A stretch of 64,000 nt of DNA from Scedosporium boydii (Eukaryota > Ascomycota > Sordariomycetes > Microascales > Microascaceae), in contig NJFT01000003.1 of NCBI GenBank assembly GCA_002221725.1, positions 124,001-188,000 of the forward strand, written 5' to 3'. This document shows positions 35,384 to 48,086 of the stretch, piece by piece. The notes beneath the pieces are model-generated. The model ran no database searches. It was not told the origin of the DNA and saw only the letters and a list, made by a program, of their open reading frames with translations. Each line of letters starts with the position of its first letter. Within the stretch, counting starts at the first letter, position 1. Position numbers and translations under genes: made by a program.

Positions 35384-38300
35384 TCTTTTCGTTGAATTTC
35401 GCCCGGGAGATCGATCGATGGGTTCGTAGGTGTTTTATATTTTATCGAATAATCCGACGTTTTCGGTGTCTCACTCGATTCAATCGACTTATAACTTTCG
35501 CCCGGAGAACAGAACACAACACAACCTTCGACAATCGGATCGTATACGAATCGAACGTAATCAAACAACAGACTGGCCGAATCGACGAAAGCTAGTTTCG
35601 CTATAATGAAAATCGAGAAGAAAAAAGTCGGAGACTGGCAACAACACAAACGCAAAAGAAACGAAAAATGAATCACACACTCTCTGAGGCGGGTACAACA
35701 CAATTGGCAAAAATCTCAAGAGAAAAAAGATAGGCCTTGTTTGAAAAGAGGATTTCAAAAAAGATGGCCGAGGATCAACCTGGAACGAATGGAAAGAGGC
35801 AACAAGTTGCCTTGAAAGAAAAGAAGCTGACGACCCGGTCGCTTTGTCTCTCGGGTCCACCAGTTTGTCTGTCAAGTCGGTTGATGACGACAAGAAGAAG
35901 GTAAAAAAGGAAAAGAAACAAAAAGGAAGAGAAAGGTGAGAGGAAGAAAAGAAGGACTTGGTTAGAGATACAAAGTACTCCTCAGTCGAGATGAGGGAAA
36001 AAGTATTAGCACTCGCAAACAAAAACCACCGGCTGAAACACCTGCAGAGGTTAACGTCCCTCCGTATGCAGGTCGGGGCAGGTCGGACTGGTAGGGCCGG
36101 CCAAGACCAGCAGGTCAGCTCACAGACACCAACCCACGCAAGACAAGTGTCTTGCCCCCACAAGACTATTTTGACCAGGGATTTGACAGACCCTGAACGG
36201 CGAGACGCTGGACTGAGGTCATTTTCGAGCATGAGCCAAAGGAACGGGCAAGACTACACAATGCCGCTACTCCGTTGCTTGGGGGCTGGTATGGAGAGGG
36301 GCTGCTGTGGTCGTCAGCATGGCTCGATATCACCATATACATCTTGGTCCCATTCAGCTGCCCCTGTCAAGTTGCATATCAGGACCATGGAAGTGAGCCC
36401 ACATGTCTGAATGCCTCACGTTTGGCTCTACATACGCACATTCACACACAACGACCTCCGTCTTCCTGCTAGCCGCTGGCAAAGAAAGTCTCTCGCCATT
36501 GCCAATCAGTACTCGTAGTGCCTCTGACGCTCTCGCGGCCAGGGAAAAAAATGGCCACAAAAAGTAGACTGATCTATTTTTTCCAGTGGCACTGGGAAAA
36601 GAAAGGCAACTCGAAACTGAAGAAAAGGGGCGAAGTTAAAACCCCGCGACAAGGAGGTCGTCGATCAGCAAGGGTCTTGGCTGATTCCATTGGCTGCCGA
36701 AGCCCCGGCTCCGTTTGGGTGAAAGCGAGCCAGGGCGTGGCAAGGGGCTGCCCCTGGCTCAGTCTGAAACACCCAGCGATGCGACCGGACGCCTGCAGAA
36801 GAGGCTAAGAGCGGGCGGGAGTGGAGCGTGGAAGCCCAGTCTGTCTTGGATACTTCGCATGAAGAAGAATTTGGTGTTCTCACGGGAATGGAGATGTATC
36901 CAGTGTATATGTCATTTAATACTGTACGACGCCGCTAAAATGTGTGAAATCAATATGATCACTTTTTACGATCCACAGTACGCGCACGGTATTCACTACC
37001 AAGCGTGGGAAGAAGCTACAGGCGTCATTCTACCAGTACGATCCTCACCATCACACTGATCACAGCGCTATTTTAAACCCTCAAGCACCAAGCGAACCAT
37101 GAGCTCGTCGAAGAAAGTGGAGTCGAGCTCTCTGAACTCTTTCGCAGATCGGGTTCCGCGCAGATCAGGACAACATCCAATCTCTTTTCCACTTTTGCCA
37201 CGATATTTTTATCTTCTATTGGCGGGATTTGAAGAAATCGACGAAGTTGACGTGCGAAGATGTGTTGATGCTTGAACATTCTACGTAATTGAGGAGTGGC
37301 TGTGAGGAAATCTTTCATGCCGCTTCGGCTCCCAAGTACCGACATGATCAAGTGAGGGATAGATGGTTGAAGAAAATTGTCTGTGCGAATGGACGAGATA
37401 ACCAGATTTGCATCGCAATGCTTGCTGGGATCCTTGTCTGCAGGGATTGGAGTAGGATTCCGAATTTGGTGCTGCTTGTCTGTATTATCATGGAGGGAAG
37501 TTGCTAGCTGCGCATCCGAACCCACGGGCCCTACAGAAATTGATATCCACCGCAATCTGGGAGTTGAATTGATTGCTTAAATGCATCCTCCCTTGGCCTA
37601 CCTCGGTCGTCAATCCATGTTCCCGTTGTTTGCTAGTCGGGTCCGAGGACAGGTTGAGAACATCCGGGGAGATGCACGACATCGTCTCCGGGAGCATTTG
37701 AACGAAAATGGAAACAATACGTGGGTTGACAGTTCCACAAGATGATATGCAGGGGCGAATGTGGCAAGTCGGTTCTTATCAAACATGCCAATTCATCTCA
37801 CTTCTCAAGAGACACAATCAGGCGAGGTTACGGAAGGAAGTCATAGATCACAAGGGTGAGAAGAGAAGGAACCCCAAGATGCAATCCCTCTCTTCCTCAA
37901 ATCTCCAACATCCCATTGCAATGCTAGTCATAGCGCTTAGAACCGACTGTTGGCTCTCTCTCTCCCGGATCGGATTGCTTACATCAATCTCTGATATCCT
38001 AGTGTTAGACTGTAAGAACTCTCCTCCCCACTCCGGGCGAGGGATCCTTAGGACGTCCAAATATTTTCCAGATAGGCCCAGCGTTGACACATGCCATTGA
38101 GCAGCCGGGCTCTTATTCCAACGCCATCCACTTGTTGCTCTTATGACCATGCATTCCTTCGAGTAAATGCCTACACATGGAAAGCGGGGACAAGCCGCTA
38201 CCTTAGCGTTTAACTGGGAGTCACTTCGAAATGTGTCTAGAAACGAGACGTCACACTTTGGAATCTCATCTAAGAACGGTCTGGAAAATGCTGAACTAGT

Positions 38301-38642
38301 TTGTAGAATTCCGCAGACCAAAACCCACAAACAAGAGCATATGACAAATAGACACCAGACGAAGATATTTCAGCCATAGTTCCATTACATAGATCACCAA
38401 GCAACAAGAGACCACAGTAAAGAATACCAGTTCTGACTCAAATTGACCCTTTCATTAATCTGCAGCTAATCGTAGCTTTCTGTTTCTGTTTGTAATCTTT
38501 GTATCTATTGGTACCAACACATCATGATACCGGGTATCTTCATTATCTTCTGGTCTTAAGTCTGGGTGGAATGTATCTGCTGAAATCGGTCGAACCTGTT
38601 CCAGTCTGGGTAGGCTAGTTCCAAAGCGCTCTTCTTGAACAC
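35384..38642. other. Intergenic region upstream of the FLC-type gene
   Basis: About 3.3 kb. The first ~600 nt next to the FLC start is purine-rich on the plus strand (CT-rich on the coding strand), as expected for its promoter and leader. The rest, to the 3' end of the TFIIB gene, contains only overlapping short random frames. I see no gene or RNA. Confidence 0.4.
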
Positions 38643-39686
38643 CTAGTTCTGAGGAAGGTTGCTCATGCTGCCGCCCATGCCCTCGCTGAGCCACTCGGGC
38701 TCCACCATTTTATCCTTCACCTGGTACAAGAACCTGTACGCAGTCCTGATCGTGCCGTCGCTGACGCCCGCGACAGCAGCGATCTCGCGCGAGGTCTTGG
38801 GATCGCCCATGAGGTGCGACGCCATGTAGATACAGGCCGCGGCGACCGACAGGGGAGACCTTCCGGCCAGGTCGGCGACTTGGCTCGTCTTCTTAGCCAA
38901 CTCCCTCGAGACGTTTTCAATCCGTTGGGTGTTCTTGAAGATGAGCTGCGAGCAGTAACGCGCGCAGAGCGACTCGGCGCTCGTCGAGCCAGTGCTCTCG
39001 TATCCGCCCGCGCTGGCCACGCCAATGTTGACGTCCTCCTGCTTCTGCTTTTGGAGGAACGACTCCAGCAGCTTGAAGACCTTTCCAATATCCTTTTTAC
39101 CCACTCTCGTGAGGTTGTGGATCTCGCGGAAGGTACGAGGGACGCCGGCCTGTCGACATGCTATGAAGATGCAGCCTGCGATGATGGCTTCCTGAGGCTT
39201 GCCCTTGAGGGCCTTTTTCTCTTCGACGAGCTTGAAGATGTGCTTGGCCGCTTCTGAGATGTGCTTGGGGATGTTGATCGAATCGCAGTATGTGCCGATC
39301 TCCTTGTATGCTTGGAGGAGCGTCTTGGTGGTCTTGTCCTGCTGAGCCGTGGTGTTCTGGAGACGCGCGAGCGTCCTGCTCTGGCGGGTATCGGCGTTGG
39401 CGATGCTGGTCTCTAGCTGAGAGCCGTTCAAGAGCGGGTTTGCCGAGTCACCGACACGAGAGGGGTCATCGCCGTTTTGATCATCGTTGGCAAAGCTTCG
39501 CCACTCGGAGCGCGTGTCGATGATGCGGTCGCCTAGGACGAGGCCGCACGAGTCGCAGACGATGTCGCCAGCAGAGTACTCTTCCTTGAGATTTGGAGGA
39601 TACTCTCTGCAATCAGGGCACGTCAGGATATTGTCAAGATTCTCCTGGAATTGGGCGCCTCCTCGTCTGACGGCGGGGTCCATCAT
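38643..39686 (-). CDS. SUA7: Transcription initiation factor IIB (TFIIB)
   Basis: A single exon of 347 residues, the usual TFIIB length. The N-terminal zinc ribbon has Cys23, Cys26, Cys44 and Cys47 (CPDC...CDSC), followed by the B-reader/B-linker with GLVLGDRIIDTRSEWRSF. Two cyclin-like repeats follow: about residues 125-210 (EIGTYCDSINIPKHISEAA, GCIFIACRQAGVPRTFREI) and 235-325 (YCSQLIFKNTQRIENVSREL, ACIYMASHLMGDPKTSREIA). TFIIB bridges TBP-bound promoter DNA and RNA polymerase II and helps place the start site. All core regions are present and intact, so this is a functional single-copy-type housekeeping gene. Two ATGs are adjacent at the start (39686 and 39683); the first is taken. No intron is needed. 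Confidence 0.96.
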   Translation of the reverse strand: MMDPAVRRGGAQFQENLDNILTCPDCREYPPNLKEEYSAGDIVCDSCGLVLGDRIIDTRSEWRSFANDDQNGDDPSRVGDSANPLLNGSQLETSIANADTRQSRTLARLQNTTAQQDKTTKTLLQAYKEIGTYCDSINIPKHISEAAKHIFKLVEEKKALKGKPQEAIIAGCIFIACRQAGVPRTFREIHNLTRVGKKDIGKVFKLLESFLQKQKQEDVNIGVASAGGYESTGSTSAESLCARYCSQLIFKNTQRIENVSRELAKKTSQVADLAGRSPLSVAAACIYMASHLMGDPKTSREIAAVAGVSDGTIRTAYRFLYQVKDKMVEPEWLSEGMGGSMSNLPQN

Positions 39687-42323
39687 CGTGATGGTTGGGG
39701 TGGCGAAGCGCCGACCGTACGGAATGGAACCGTCTCGTTCAGGATGCGGTCAATCAAGACGTTGGCGCCTAGGAATATTAGGTGTATTGGATGAAATAGA
39801 CGCAGAAACAATTGTTTCTTGATGAACGAGCGGATTAGAGCGATGCAGGACGCAGTTTGTGGTCAAGCAGGTCGCTGGAAAGGTTTGTGAAGAAGAGAAG
39901 TGGTGATGAAATGTCGTTGTACTGTTTCAGGCAACATATGTGACGAAAAGGTCAGCCTTACTTAGCGCCTCAAAATTGTAGCCAATCAGAGAAATCCTGG
40001 ACCCACTTAGTCACTGTGGGGAAGGAAATGAAGGAAATGCTGACTAATATTCTTGGAACTAAAAAGGCGTTCTCTTCCACACCTCGCTATGCAGGAACCA
40101 TCCAGCACCCTCCTCTGATTGCGCTGTCCAGAGACAGCCTGACTTGAGAACGCACCCCATCAGCGCCGTCTAGGAAGTCGCAGTTCCAAAAAAGAAACGA
40201 AATAATATCAGATGCCACTCACACTACTTTTCTGTGCTGCAAATTAGGGGCAGTTAGAGGACACTTCTGATCGAGTGCAGAAACGGCGAAACTCCGCGTG
40301 CTACAGACCTAATTCTAGACTTTGCTAACGATTTGGCTGACAGAATGTGGGATGGAGCTGTTGACGAGTGTTCAAAGAGAAGACACGCAAAAGCTGGCGT
40401 GAGATTGCCCGCTGCGGAAATGATTTCGCGGCTCCTGGAATCTCCATCGCAGAGTGGGATCACAACGTTGTTACTCCAGCAGTTCGTGGGCTCCTTCCAG
40501 GCCAGACGGCCCACTCTGGACCCTAGCTACAGCTAGATCGATGTGTTCACCGAAGTCGCGGACTTACGGTATACTATTACGCCGAGTGAGGGGCGAGGAT
40601 TTTCAACTCGCTTTGGTGTGCTCCAATCCAAGTAACCAGAAACACGCAGCCTATCGCCTAGGAATACCCCCCTCGAGGACAGCGAAGATTTCGGTTGCCC
40701 AGACAATCGACTTGTGCGTGGAAAACCGACATTTGAATCAAAATGCAACCTTGATAGAAAGTGCTGGGAGGAGGGTTCTCTAAGTCCACTAGGTGCTTTA
40801 AACAAAAGGCACCTAGCCTCTAACTTCTCCCTCGTGCTCCTCGCTCTTCTTAGCGATATTTCCTGCTTTCTTTTTTTCTCAGAGCTAGAACTCGACATCT
40901 CATCCGGAAGCGGCCGGCAATCTGCATCGACAATGCAGATGCTATCGACGAAACCTCCGATGTGGTGATGACATTTCACCACCGCTGTCGTTCTTTCTAT
41001 CTTTATGCGCGTCTGAAACACACATGCGGCTCTAGAATTGTTCACCTCATGACATCTTCACATGGGAAGACGATGATTTTCAGCCACTTGATAGGGAACA
41101 TACCGACAGCGTGATCAAAATCGGAATGCCCGAGAGCGGAAATATTTGAACGCCAAACACCTTGTTTCATCTTGTGAATATATATCCTTCACATGCCTGC
41201 CATATACTCGATAATAATTTGTTTCAAGCATGGTCGGTAGATCTGGGGGGACATGTGTCGGCGATTCCTGGAGGTGAGCCGGAAGTGTTTCATTGGAGCC
41301 TGCATGTGTCGATAGAAACGACCCGTGCCAAGTCGAAATATCCCCAGGTCTCTGTCGCATAAACAACATGTCTCGCATGTGAAAGATGTGGGGGTTTTAT
41401 TCTTCCCGAGAGAACAAGAGCGCGTTGCCCGTTTTATGGAGTGTGCTTTGCTCTGGACGAAGAGCATCAAGCCGGGGCGGAGGGCGAAGTAGATATGTGT
41501 TGGTCGAGAGGCCATGGCTATCGAACCGAGGAAGCTGATGAGGCGTGGTCAGTATTCCATAGTCATGTTGCATTCCTCAGATGCTGAGAAAAGGCCAAGT
41601 TCGAAGAGAGGAAGGAGCCAACCTCTCGCACCTTCCTCGACGGACCCGGCCCCGGCCATATGCTTTATATATGAGGTTTTGGCAAGAACTTCTAACCGAG
41701 CAGCTCAAGTAGTGGTGACACTACGACCAGTGGCCAAGTGGCCAATTGGAGCGCTCAGGAGGTTAGAAAATTGCAAATTTTCGTAGCTCGCGGACAAGCA
41801 ACTGGGATTCGATCCTGGGAGCGACCCGCGAGCGAGCTTTTTGTTTCTGCCTTTTTTCTTTTTCTTTGATTTTCACCCTTTCCTCTTCAATCGAAACAAC
41901 CACTGCTCGTTTAACTGTTATGAGAGTCAAATATATTAATTTATTTTTTTGTCAAATTCTTGAGATATTTCGTCATTGAATCGAAGTTTTATTTCATCCC
42001 AAGCTGTCGTCGCCTGGAGTCAAGAGTGTTGCCCAGTATGGGGTGGAGTGCTTCTAAGGCTGCATGTGCTTAGTGATACATCTGCCTTGCCACCATACCC
42101 AGTGCATTGTGCAAAAATTGCCCGATCGAGGCATCAATTAATCAAATCAACGAACTCTTTCAACTCTCAACACCCAACTAAATTTCCGTTTTCCCGCTGC
42201 AAAACTCTGTACCTTACTGCCCTCTCATCTCATCTCATCCAATCAGCCGGATACAGGCCAACGGCCAGCAGTAACCTGGTGCGGGAAAGGTCCTCCGTAG
42301 GGCCTGGTTGACACGAGCTCTCG
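39687..42323. other. Intergenic region between TFIIB and the Asn-synthetase-like gene
   Basis: A divergent promoter region of about 2.6 kb. It contains the tRNA-like element at 41658-41842 and an AT-rich stretch at 41900-41990. A 170-codon minus frame (40533-41045) includes a plausible basic, Ser/Lys-rich start at 40901, but nothing recognisable follows, so it is not called. Confidence 0.45.
41658..41842 (+). repeat. tRNA-derived, Pol III-like element (copy 1)
   Basis: It has an AT-rich TATA-like block (41661-41674), an exact A-box consensus TGGCCAAGTGG (41731-41741) and a B-box-like ATTCGATCC (41807-41815, 8 of 9 positions matching GWTCRANNC). A T-run terminator is at 41838-41842. Three perfect hairpins are visible: GTAGTG/CACTAC around a GTGA tetraloop (41709-41724), AAAATT/AATTTT (41767-41781) and GCTCGCGG/CCGCGAGC (41786-41793, 41826-41833). 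It does not fold as a normal tRNA, because the bases around the boxes do not give a 7-bp acceptor stem. It shares order and short sequence blocks with the element at 52037-52235. A SINE-like repeat or a pseudo-tRNA are the best guesses. Confidence 0.35.
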
Positions 42324-44382
42324 ATGTGTGGAATTTACGCGTCCATTAGCACACGTGACGGGCTCGTACCATCCAGCACTCTCCAGTCGCATCTTGTGAA
42401 GCGGGGCCCTGACCATCTCGGGACCGCACGGGTGTCCATCAAATGCGGCGCGGCTAGTCAAGCATCAGAATATTTTCTCACATTCCAGGCAACTGTCTTG
42501 TCCCTGCGTGGTCATGGCATTACCAAGCAACCTTTGGTGAGCGCAACCTCGAGTGCCGTCCTCTGCTGGAATGGAGAAGCTTGGACCTTAGGAGGTAAGA
42601 CTATTGCTGAGAACGATGGTGCTGCCGTCCTGTCGACCTTGGTTGCTGCGTCGGGCGAGGATGCCGTTCTAGATGTGCTCCGGAGCATCAACGGCCCCTT
42701 TGCCTTCATCTACTATGATCCCCGGGATGGCGGGCGCATATATTTTGGTCGTGATCGTCTGGGTCGCAGGTCGTTGTTAGTGCATGATGGAGAAGACTTT
42801 ATTCTATCAAGCGTCGCCGACCCAGGCCTTTCTGGCTGGGTGGAGGTCGAGGCAGATGGTGTCTACTCCCTGGATGTAGCACGTCTGGGTGATGCGCGTT
42901 CCGGATCCGTGACTATGCCCATGGTCAAGCGACATGTTTGGCTGCCAGAGGACCTCGGGGAATATGTGAGTGGTACCGTCCCTAAACCACTGCTACCACG
43001 GGAATGCAGTTTACAGTACCACTCACAAACATGGGCATCAAAGATGTCAAATATAGGGATTTTCAATATGGCTTTGCCTCCCGAAGATGCTGAGCCTCGA
43101 CATTCGGCATCTCGCCCGGTACAAGCCTTACGAGAGCATTTAGTTCAGTCACTTTCTTTGCGCGTGTTGAATATTCCCCAACCGCCTAGGGTTCCTGTAG
43201 TATCAGACTATGAGGTTGATACCAGAGTTGCCGTCCTGTTCTCGGGTGGGCTAGACTGCACGGTCCTGGCCCGCCTGGCAAGCGAGTTGCTGCCGCCGGA
43301 GCAAGGAATCGACTTGATTAATGTAGCCTTCGAGAATCCCCGCATAGCTGCTAGACTACAGCCTGCGGATGACGACGAGTTTGCCATCTACGAGGCCTGT
43401 CCTGACCGTATTACGGGAAGAAAGTCTTTCCAAGAGCTGCGTGATTGCTGCCCAGGGAGGCGGTGGAGATTTATTGCTGTCAGTTGAGATTCTAACCCCC
43501 TATCCCCAAGCCCTTGTGTCTGCTACATTTGCAATCTTTCACTGCGGAGGCATAAAAAGAGGCTTTGCTGCCGCCCTTTGCAGATCGGCGGGAGGAAACT
43601 CATCATATATATGTGTGTGCAGGTTAACGTACCATACCTGGAGACCCAGAGCCATCGAACTGAGGTGGTAGCGCTCATGCATCCTCACAATACCGAGATG
43701 GATCTGTCGATCGCATACGCTCTTTATTTCGCTGCCAGAGGTATTGGCATTGATCACACCGATCCTGAAACGCCCAGCAGCGCCCGACTTGTTTCCACCT
43801 CTGCAAGGGTGCTCCTTTCGGGCTTGGGAGCCGACGAACTCTTTGGCGGTTACGTGCGGCATGCTACCGCTTTTGCGCGGAAGGGCTACCATGGTTTATT
43901 AGAAGAGCTCAAGCTAGACGTCGGGAGGCTTGGGAAGAGGAACCTCGGTAGAGATGACCGAGTTATGTCGCATTGGGGCCGAGAAATTCGATTCCCATTT
44001 CTGGATGAGCAGCTTGTTAAATGGGCTGTTGAAGCTCCCGTTTGGGAAAAGTGCGACTTCGGCGTGCTTGGGAAGAATAATGCCACGAACAATGGTGTCG
44101 AGGCTGACAAGAGAGTTCTCCGTTTACTTGCTGAACAGCTTGGAATGAAGTCCGTTGCAAGGGAGAAGAAAAGAGCGGTTCGTTACCCAAGAAACAAAGC
44201 CTTACCCACCTTTTCTCTATTTGCTCCACTTATCTGTCTCTCCTCAGAAAATTGCACATGGTTCCGTCACGAACATTGGCTAACTTCTTTTTGCTCTCCT
44301 GCACTTGCAGATTCAGTTTGGATCGAGGACGGCCAAAATGGAGAACGGCAAGACCAAGGGCACGCATTTGATCTCTGGCTAG
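42324..44382 (+). CDS. Asparagine synthetase domain-containing protein (ASNSD1/YML096W-like)
   Basis: Three exons: 42324-43478, 43623-44177 and 44311-44382, 593 residues. The first part is a class II glutaminase-like domain with the conserved start MCGIYASI (Cys2), LVKRGPDHLG, CWNGEAW and FGRDRLGRRSLL. From about residue 300 there is an Asn-synthetase ATP-pyrophosphatase domain: VLFSGGLDC (PP-loop), PHNTEMDLSIAYALYFAARG, LLSGLGADELFGGYVRH and REIRFPFLDEQLVKWA. The end, IQFGSRTAKMENGKTKGT, is recovered only by splicing the small last exon. Proteins of this type are distinct from true Asn1/Asn2 and their reaction is not established. Both introns have weaker donors (GTCAGT, GTTCGT) but good acceptors and restore a conserved frame. 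A third, 51-nt stop-free intron (42975-43025, GTGAGT..TTTACAG) may lie inside exon 1. Confidence 0.87.
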
Positions 44383-47230
44383 GGACGGCAGAAGAGTGCC
44401 GAGCGAGCCATGGTACTGAAGGTATAGATATGTGTGCCGCAATTTCCATATGATGACTGCGGTTACCCATTCGGGAGAAGCCAAGCCCCAAAGCCCCCTC
44501 CTTGAACCTAATCGTACGGTCAAGTGTCGTGCCGTGTTCCCTGGGTGCAAAAGACCTGGTTTGAACCGGGCAAATCTCAGAAATCTCTGGCGATGATGAC
44601 ACAAACAGATACTTCTGAGTCGATCGATCCGCTTTCCCATTATGTTTGCAGACACTGCTTCATATCTCCCTGAGGCTGGCCATTTCTTTCTCTGCTCTGG
44701 GAAGGCGCTAAAGCGATGGGGGGAAGCTGTGCGTTTTCGGCCGTGAGCTGATAACCCCGATTCCCCCCTTGTTGCCGTCTCTTTCCGAGGGTTGGGAGAG
44801 GAAGAGGCTGCTTTAGGGCTGAGATTGGAGTCTGGACGACGCAAAGCAGGAGCGTTGATTTGACTGTGACGTCGTAAAAGGCAAGTCTGAGCCAGAGTGC
44901 GTGCTGCCAAAGCGCGGCATCATGTTTGGGGGAAGACCCTATAATAACGCAGCCTTACATTCTCGAAATCTCACTTCGTGTTCTCTCGTGTTTCAGGTTT
45001 CCTCGCATTTCAATCGGTGATGTATTCTTTTCGGAGCCCGCACGTTTGTTTCTGCTAATGCTTTCCTCATGACATGAGCTACGACTCAATTGGATCTATC
45101 TGTTTCCGATATTGTATGAGATCAGTGGCGAAGCAGGCTATCAATCTGGGAAAGGAGTATGATTCCGTGTGTGATTACAGTCTTGATGCAAGTCCATTTA
45201 TGATTTACGGCTTGGCTATTACACGTCTTGTTCTTTATTTCAGCAGTGGGTGATTTACATGCTATGAGCGACGAGCAAACCCCGGAAACACGGCCTCGAA
45301 TCGAGCGGGAAAATAAGGGAGCGACAGCTTTGTTTCTTGAGAACCGGGCTTTTGGCTTTGGGAGGGGGGCGCTGTGCTGTTGGCGAAGGGAGCGTCCTCG
45401 CTAAGTGTCGGAAGGAGGTAGATCACCTTAAGCGGTTGGATGCTATCATCACTCGAGTTGTGTGATGATTCAATGCTATGATTATGGTGTTATATCCAAT
45501 TAATCCTGTCGTTGTACTACTTGTCTGGCAGATCCAGGATTGCGGAGGCCAAGTATTCTAACTTTCCCAGGATACAGGGTCCGTCTTGTTCCACTTTTGC
45601 TTTTGCGGCTCACTTCTCCGACACCTCCTTGGTCAAAGCACCCTCACACACGGGAGAAGATGCAGCATCGTCGTCGATTTTGGGTGGGTGCCTGAGTGTC
45701 GCAGACCCCTGTTGATGCAGCAGATCACGGAGCACGAGCCCATTGTTGAAACCGAGTTCAAGCAGTTTCGAATCCCCAAGAAGTTTATTCTCCTTTTTTC
45801 CCAAGGACTCGAAGACCATCATTTGATTTATCCTATTTTCCCATCGAATGGGCAAAATGCCTCTACTCACATCAGCGGGCACATCTGCGCTTCAATGTTT
45901 CCTCGCCCAGGAAAATGGTGGTGATAGTTTTAATTACTTGGTCTTCCAGCGCGGTTACCCGCTAATTGTTTAGTGGTCCCCTAATGATCGATGGCTAAAT
46001 AGCAGAGGCTGAGCGGCTGGACCAGATATTTTCTACAGAAGGGCGATGCGCTGGGTGATTGACTCTTGTTCTTTGATGAGCGTTAATTTGTTTGGAGTTT
46101 CCCAGAGGCAGGCTATTCTCTTACCGTTGAGCAACATTGAAGTTCTCGCTTTTACTTATATTTTCCGGAGTTGTGTTTGTGCTTCTTCTCTTCGATGGCT
46201 TCGAGATTATTCTTCGGAGAGAAAAACGTATGGCTCCCCCCCGTTTCGGGATCCAGCGCTCCGGGCTTCCGTGCGGGTTTTCCAAGGCTCTCAGCTGGTC
46301 GAAGCTTTCTTTTCTAGTCTAGCAAAGGAGTTGTCCTATGAATACTTCGTATAGCGAGGTGCGCTGTGACGCGCCAGTCCCTGAAGGGTAGGGAGGAGTC
46401 TCCTGTGCCTTTGCTAATTCCGTTTTCTGGTTGACCCGGAATGAGAAGCGGAGATGATCAAGGTTAAGTCGGAGATCCTCACATCGGCGGTCATCTTCCT
46501 TGCTCTGACCCATGGAAACGCGCCACTTTCACAACTTCTCTGTTCCCCCACCCTTACAACGCCTATACGAAGTAGGGTCTTTGGATAAGACACGCCACGC
46601 CTCCCGCCTCAGCCATAAAATTGATCTACGGTTTCGCGAGACGTGTGCTGGGGCCTGGTTGACCAGTCATTGGGCCCGTTCTCAGCCTGGCTCTTACAAG
46701 CCCTTTTTTCTCTCTCTCTTGCACGCCATTCTGCTACGTAGAAACGGGGTTACTACGTCACTTATACGAAGTACATGTTCTCTTCTTTTTATCTCTCCTC
46801 CTGGTAAGGGAGGCCCTGCAGCATACTTGAAGCGACCGGGGCCCTTGTTCCGATATCTTCTGCATCTTCATCTAGTCTTATTTCTTTTATTCTTATTCCA
46901 GCCCAACCACCTTGGCAACAAGAGCTCGAACGTTTTTGTCTCAAGTTTCAAGCTCATCTCTCTTCATAAGAAGTTTGTTGGCCCTTGTTCCTAGCGTCAA
47001 CCTTCCTCGGCACCTATTGCGTCTTTCTCTTCTCGACAGGATACCCTTAACTTACACGATCCTTTTATTGACGCCGCCTCCCTCTATCACTCTCGGGCTT
47101 CGCAAGTCCTGCCTGATCTGGCTTCCACTATCACTTGTGTGAAGCCGTCTCCTTTACGGATCTCGCACGCTGAGGTCTTATTCGCACCAACCTCCCACCC
47201 ACCATACTCACACACACAAACACTCCAAAA
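44383..47230. other. Intergenic region before the four-TM gene
   Basis: About 2.8 kb. I see no supportable gene. Motif copies related to TACGAAGTA occur near 46343, 46567 and 46764. The last ~450 nt are strongly pyrimidine-rich with CACACACA near 47210, consistent with the promoter and 5' leader of the following gene. Confidence 0.45.
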
Positions 47231-48086
47231 ATGGAGCGAAGCCACCGGCCCCCGCCGCTCAACCTCACCCCTCCCGGCTCCCAGCGCAACTCCCGCCAGT
47301 CCAGCGTCTCCCGCATCACGATATCCGTCAAGGGCCAATCGCCCACGACGATATCAGTTTTCGAAGAGGACACCGACGACTGGAACACGGGGCGATACGT
47401 GACGGCCTTGAGGGTGTTTTCGGATTTTGTCCATATTCTTACCTGCATGATTCTTCTGCTCATCATGGCTTTCTTCCTCAACTATGATGACGGAGCCATT
47501 AGCGGACCTTTCGGGTAGGTTTTGTCCCCCGTTTGACAGAAAAAGGGATGTAAAAAGACTAACAGTTGTTCAGCGCGCCTGCCGTCTTCCTCTTAGTCCT
47601 CCTGGGCTTAGACATCATTCTAGACTTCCAGTCGATCGGACGTTACGACAAGATGTGGAAGGGCTGGGCCCTCGTGCTCCGGCTCGTCTTTGGCGTGGGG
47701 TACACATCTACCTTTATAGCGTACATTGCTATGGGACGCGCGTTCCCCGCTGAATACACTTATTGGGGCCTCACGGTGCAGTATGCTACACCGATGGTGT
47801 ACATTTTCCTCTGGATACTCGGGTAAGCTCTCTCTCTCTTATCTTCTTGCTTTCCCGCACAACTTTTCAAACTCCGACGACTAACAAAGGTTGCTCTAGT
47901 GTCTGGGACCTTGTCTACTGCGCCATCAGCCGCCGCCAATTCACCAACGAGATAAGGAGATACCGCGCTGCTCTCTCCGGTGATGAGCAGAAAACAAACA
48001 CCCAGACCATCAAGTTCGGATCTGGGAGGCAGTGGGATGCTGAGGCTCGTGCTGGTATGCCCAGGCCTGCTATTATTAGGTCCTAA
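47231..48086 (+). CDS. Fungal four-transmembrane membrane protein of unknown function
   Basis: Three exons: 47231-47514, 47574-47822 and 47900-48086, 239 residues, with clean GT-AG introns of 59 and 77 nt. The N-terminal ~60 residues are Pro/Ser/Arg-rich and cytosolic in appearance (ending with the acidic FEEDTDDW). Four hydrophobic segments follow: FVHILTCMILLLIMAFFL, APAVFLLVLLGLDIIL, the LRLVFGVGYTSTFIAYIAMG region and TPMVYIFLWILG. A short basic tail follows (ISRRQFTNEIRRYR). The arrangement resembles MARVEL-like four-TM proteins of filamentous fungi, but I do not recognise a named family and no function can be given. Splice phases close exactly and both joins fall inside sensible membrane or loop sequence, so the gene itself is well supported. 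Confidence 0.8.

Noticed and set aside
40533..41045. 170-codon minus frame with a basic Ser/Lys-rich segment after ATG 40901, loosely bZIP-like
   Set aside because: There is no leucine zipper heptad after the basic part and the remainder looks random.
41724..41826. A genuine tRNA gene at the A-box/B-box pair
   Set aside because: With the A-box set at positions 8-18, the would-be acceptor strands do not pair and no anticodon stem forms, so it is listed only as a tRNA-derived element.
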